Below are positions 62,934 through 64,000 of a DNA stretch of 64,000 nucleotides, in pieces. This DNA is from JBDSSS01 sp963764195 (GTDB lineage: Bacteria > Actinomycetota > Actinomycetes > Actinomycetales > Dermatophilaceae), in assembly GCA_963764195.1 (NCBI GenBank), contig CAVXRG010000002.1:434001-498000 (forward strand), in the 5' to 3' direction. How positions within the stretch are numbered: the first letter of the stretch is position 1; the number at the start of each line of letters is the position of its first letter. Position numbers and translations under genes: made by a program. The notes below the pieces were generated by a model. It was not told the DNA's origin, made no database searches, and worked only from the letters and a program-made list of their open reading frames with translations.

Positions 62934-63740
62934 TCAGGCGCTGACGCGACCCTCGGCGCCGGCGTAGCCCTCGGTGTTCAGCTGGGTCCGGAGGTCATCG
63001 AGGGTGCGGCGCAGCAGCCGGCTGACCTGCATCGCGCTCAGGCCCATGGCCTGCGCGATCTCCGCCTGGGTCATGTCGTCGCTGAACCGGCGCTGGACGA
63101 GCTCCTGGTCGCGGGCCGGGAGCCGCTCGATCGCGGTGCGCACGACGATGCCGTCGTCGAGGGCCGGGTCGGTGGAGGAGTCACCCCGGGCGTCGATGAG
63201 GTCGAGCACCGGGCGGGCACCGTCGGCGGTCGTGGCGTCGAGGGAGGCCGGGCGCAGGTTCGTCGCCGCCACCTGGGCCTCCTTGACGTGCTCCACCGAC
63301 AGCTCGAGCTCGAGGGCGAGCTCGCTGACATCGGGGTCGTGGCCGAGGTCCTGCTCGAGGCGGGCGCGGGTCTCGGTGACGAGCTGGCGACGCTCCTGCA
63401 AGGCCCGGGGCGGGCGGACGAGCCAGCCGTGGTCACGGAAGTGCCGGCGCAGCTCCCCGGTGATGGTCGGGGTGGCGTAGGCGCCGAACTCGGTGGGCTT
63501 GCTGAGGTCGAAGCGCTGGACGGCCTTGAGCAGCGCGAGGAAGGCCACCTGCTCGAGGTCGTCGCGATCGAGGCCGCGACCGGCATACCGGTGGGCGAGG
63601 GACCGCGCCAGCGGCATGTGGATGACGGTGACGGCCTCGAGGGCGCGATCACGCTCGGCGGCCGTCGTCGCGGAACGGAAGGCGGTGATGAGTTCACGGG
63701 TGCGTGCGTCGTTGCGTACCGGGAATCTGGATTCGGACAT
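62934..63740 (-). CDS. SigB/SigF-family stress sigma factor
   Basis: A 268-residue group-3 sigma factor with all regions: 2.1-2.4 (GRGLDRDDLEQVAFLALLKAVQRFD core DDLEQVAFLAL), 3, and 4 (MTQAEIAQAMGLSAMQVSRLLRRTL core MGLSAMQVSRLL). It resembles SigB/SigF of actinobacteria, active in general stress or dormancy. No anti-sigma factor is adjacent, so control may be by the upstream dyads or a distant partner. ATG 63740 has GGAG five nt upstream. Confidence 0.92.
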   Translation of the reverse strand: MSESRFPVRNDARTRELITAFRSATTAAERDRALEAVTVIHMPLARSLAHRYAGRGLDRDDLEQVAFLALLKAVQRFDLSKPTEFGAYATPTITGELRRHFRDHGWLVRPPRALQERRQLVTETRARLEQDLGHDPDVSELALELELSVEHVKEAQVAATNLRPASLDATTADGARPVLDLIDARGDSSTDPALDDGIVVRTAIERLPARDQELVQRRFSDDMTQAEIAQAMGLSAMQVSRLLRRTLDDLRTQLNTEGYAGAEGRVSA

Positions 63741-63753
63741 TGGAGCTCCAGCC

Positions 63754-63769
63754 TTGACTGAGAAGTCAA
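63754..63769. promoter_or_regulatory. Perfect TTGACT/AGTCAA dyad in the sigma-gene leader
   Basis: Six-bp arms with a GAGA centre, 14 bp upstream of the sigma ATG. Could be an operator or a small mRNA hairpin near the ribosome site. Confidence 0.5.
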
Positions 63770-63805
63770 TCGGCACTGGCTTGACCGAATACCTACGACG
63801 CTATG

Positions 63806-63829
63806 CCCTTGCGGTGCGCTTCGCAAGGG
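63806..63829. promoter_or_regulatory. CCCTTGCG-N8-CGCAAGGG dyad upstream of the sigma gene
   Basis: Perfect 8-bp inverted repeats with an 8-bp spacer, 66-89 bp upstream of the sigma ATG. The two-half-site form, one helical turn and a half apart, fits a dimeric activator or repressor. Confidence 0.6.
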
Positions 63830-63908
63830 TGGCTCGTCCGTGACGCCTTGCGCCCGGTTGGCTGGGACAGGCTGTGGGTGGCGGGTGGTAGGGCCGCTCC
63901 GGGAGCGG

Positions 63909-64000
63909 TCAGTGCGTGAGAACGAGCGCCTCGAGGACGTCGCGCGCGATCGTCTCGTCACCGGTGACCGAGTAGCGGATCTCCTCGACCGGGCGCCGGC
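63909..64000 (-). CDS. C-terminal fragment of an unidentified protein (cut by right edge)
   Basis: The last 30 or so codons of a minus-strand gene, ending IRYSVTGDETIARDVLEALVLTH and a TGA stop. Too short to identify. It points the same way as the sigma gene, about 170 bp upstream of it. Confidence 0.6.
   Translation of the reverse strand, partial: RRPVEEIRYSVTGDETIARDVLEALVLTH

Overview
The window is very GC-rich, tightly packed DNA with many overlapping start/stop codons (ATGA, GTGA, TGATG). Gene content points to an aerobic Gram-positive actinobacterium: CsoR-type copper control, cytochrome bd with CydDC, a SigB/SigF-family sigma factor, an ANTAR regulator, mycolate-free MMPL and EmrB-type exporters, and a Streptomyces-like phosphofructokinase. 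The family Intrasporangiaceae (Janibacter/Knoellia/Phycicoccus-like) is my best guess, but it is an inference from gene style, not a database match. I see no rRNA, tRNA, insertion sequence, prophage or CRISPR array. Both edges cut genes: copA at the left and an unidentified gene at the right.

Layout. 1-1557: copper operon csoR-copZ-copA (minus) with a clear CsoR operator. 1583-6271: a racemase, a small membrane protein, and an MMPL transporter with a membrane partner. 6246-12962: purB, a VOC protein, a low-molecular-weight phosphatase, a SnoaL-like protein, an MFS exporter, galE and an M56 protease. 12968-19488: blaI followed upstream by cydC, cydD, cydB and cydA, all minus, with a divergent GntR regulator at 19712. 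20055-21890: a small protein, then a TasA/CalY-like secreted protein and its SipW-type signal peptidase in an AT-rich pocket. 21953-33201: phenylacetate genes (paaK, paaI, paaH, paaN) interrupted by a polar amino-acid ABC transporter, a secreted beta-propeller protein and a DEAD-box helicase. 33198-39416: MFS, sbcC, sbcD, two tiny membrane proteins. 39598-46381: holin-like membrane protein, pfkA, hisC, three tandem paralogous membrane proteins separated by unusual repeats, and an orphan AAA ATPase. 46661-50383: E1 alpha, E1 beta and E2 of a 2-oxoacid dehydrogenase complex. 50474-59337: DksA-like protein, a 486-residue unknown, NRAMP transporter, PhyH dioxygenase, two acyl-CoA dehydrogenases with a crotonase-fold protein, and an MFS protein. 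59598-64000: EmrB-type exporter with its MarR repressor and operator, a GAF-ANTAR regulator, a stress sigma factor and the right-edge fragment.

The most striking signals are not genes. (1) The octamer GTATGCCG/CGGCATAC occurs 36 times by my count, about 16 times more than base composition predicts, on both strands, in several reading frames, and as both arms of a terminator hairpin. This resembles DNA uptake sequences or cyanobacterial HIP1. (2) A 17-mer GTCGAGTGCCCACTTTC forms long hairpins at three gene ends. (3) An 83-bp repeat flanks the third member of the paralogous membrane-protein array. (4) Six genes have a TANNNT box exactly 6 nt before the start codon, the signature of leaderless transcripts.
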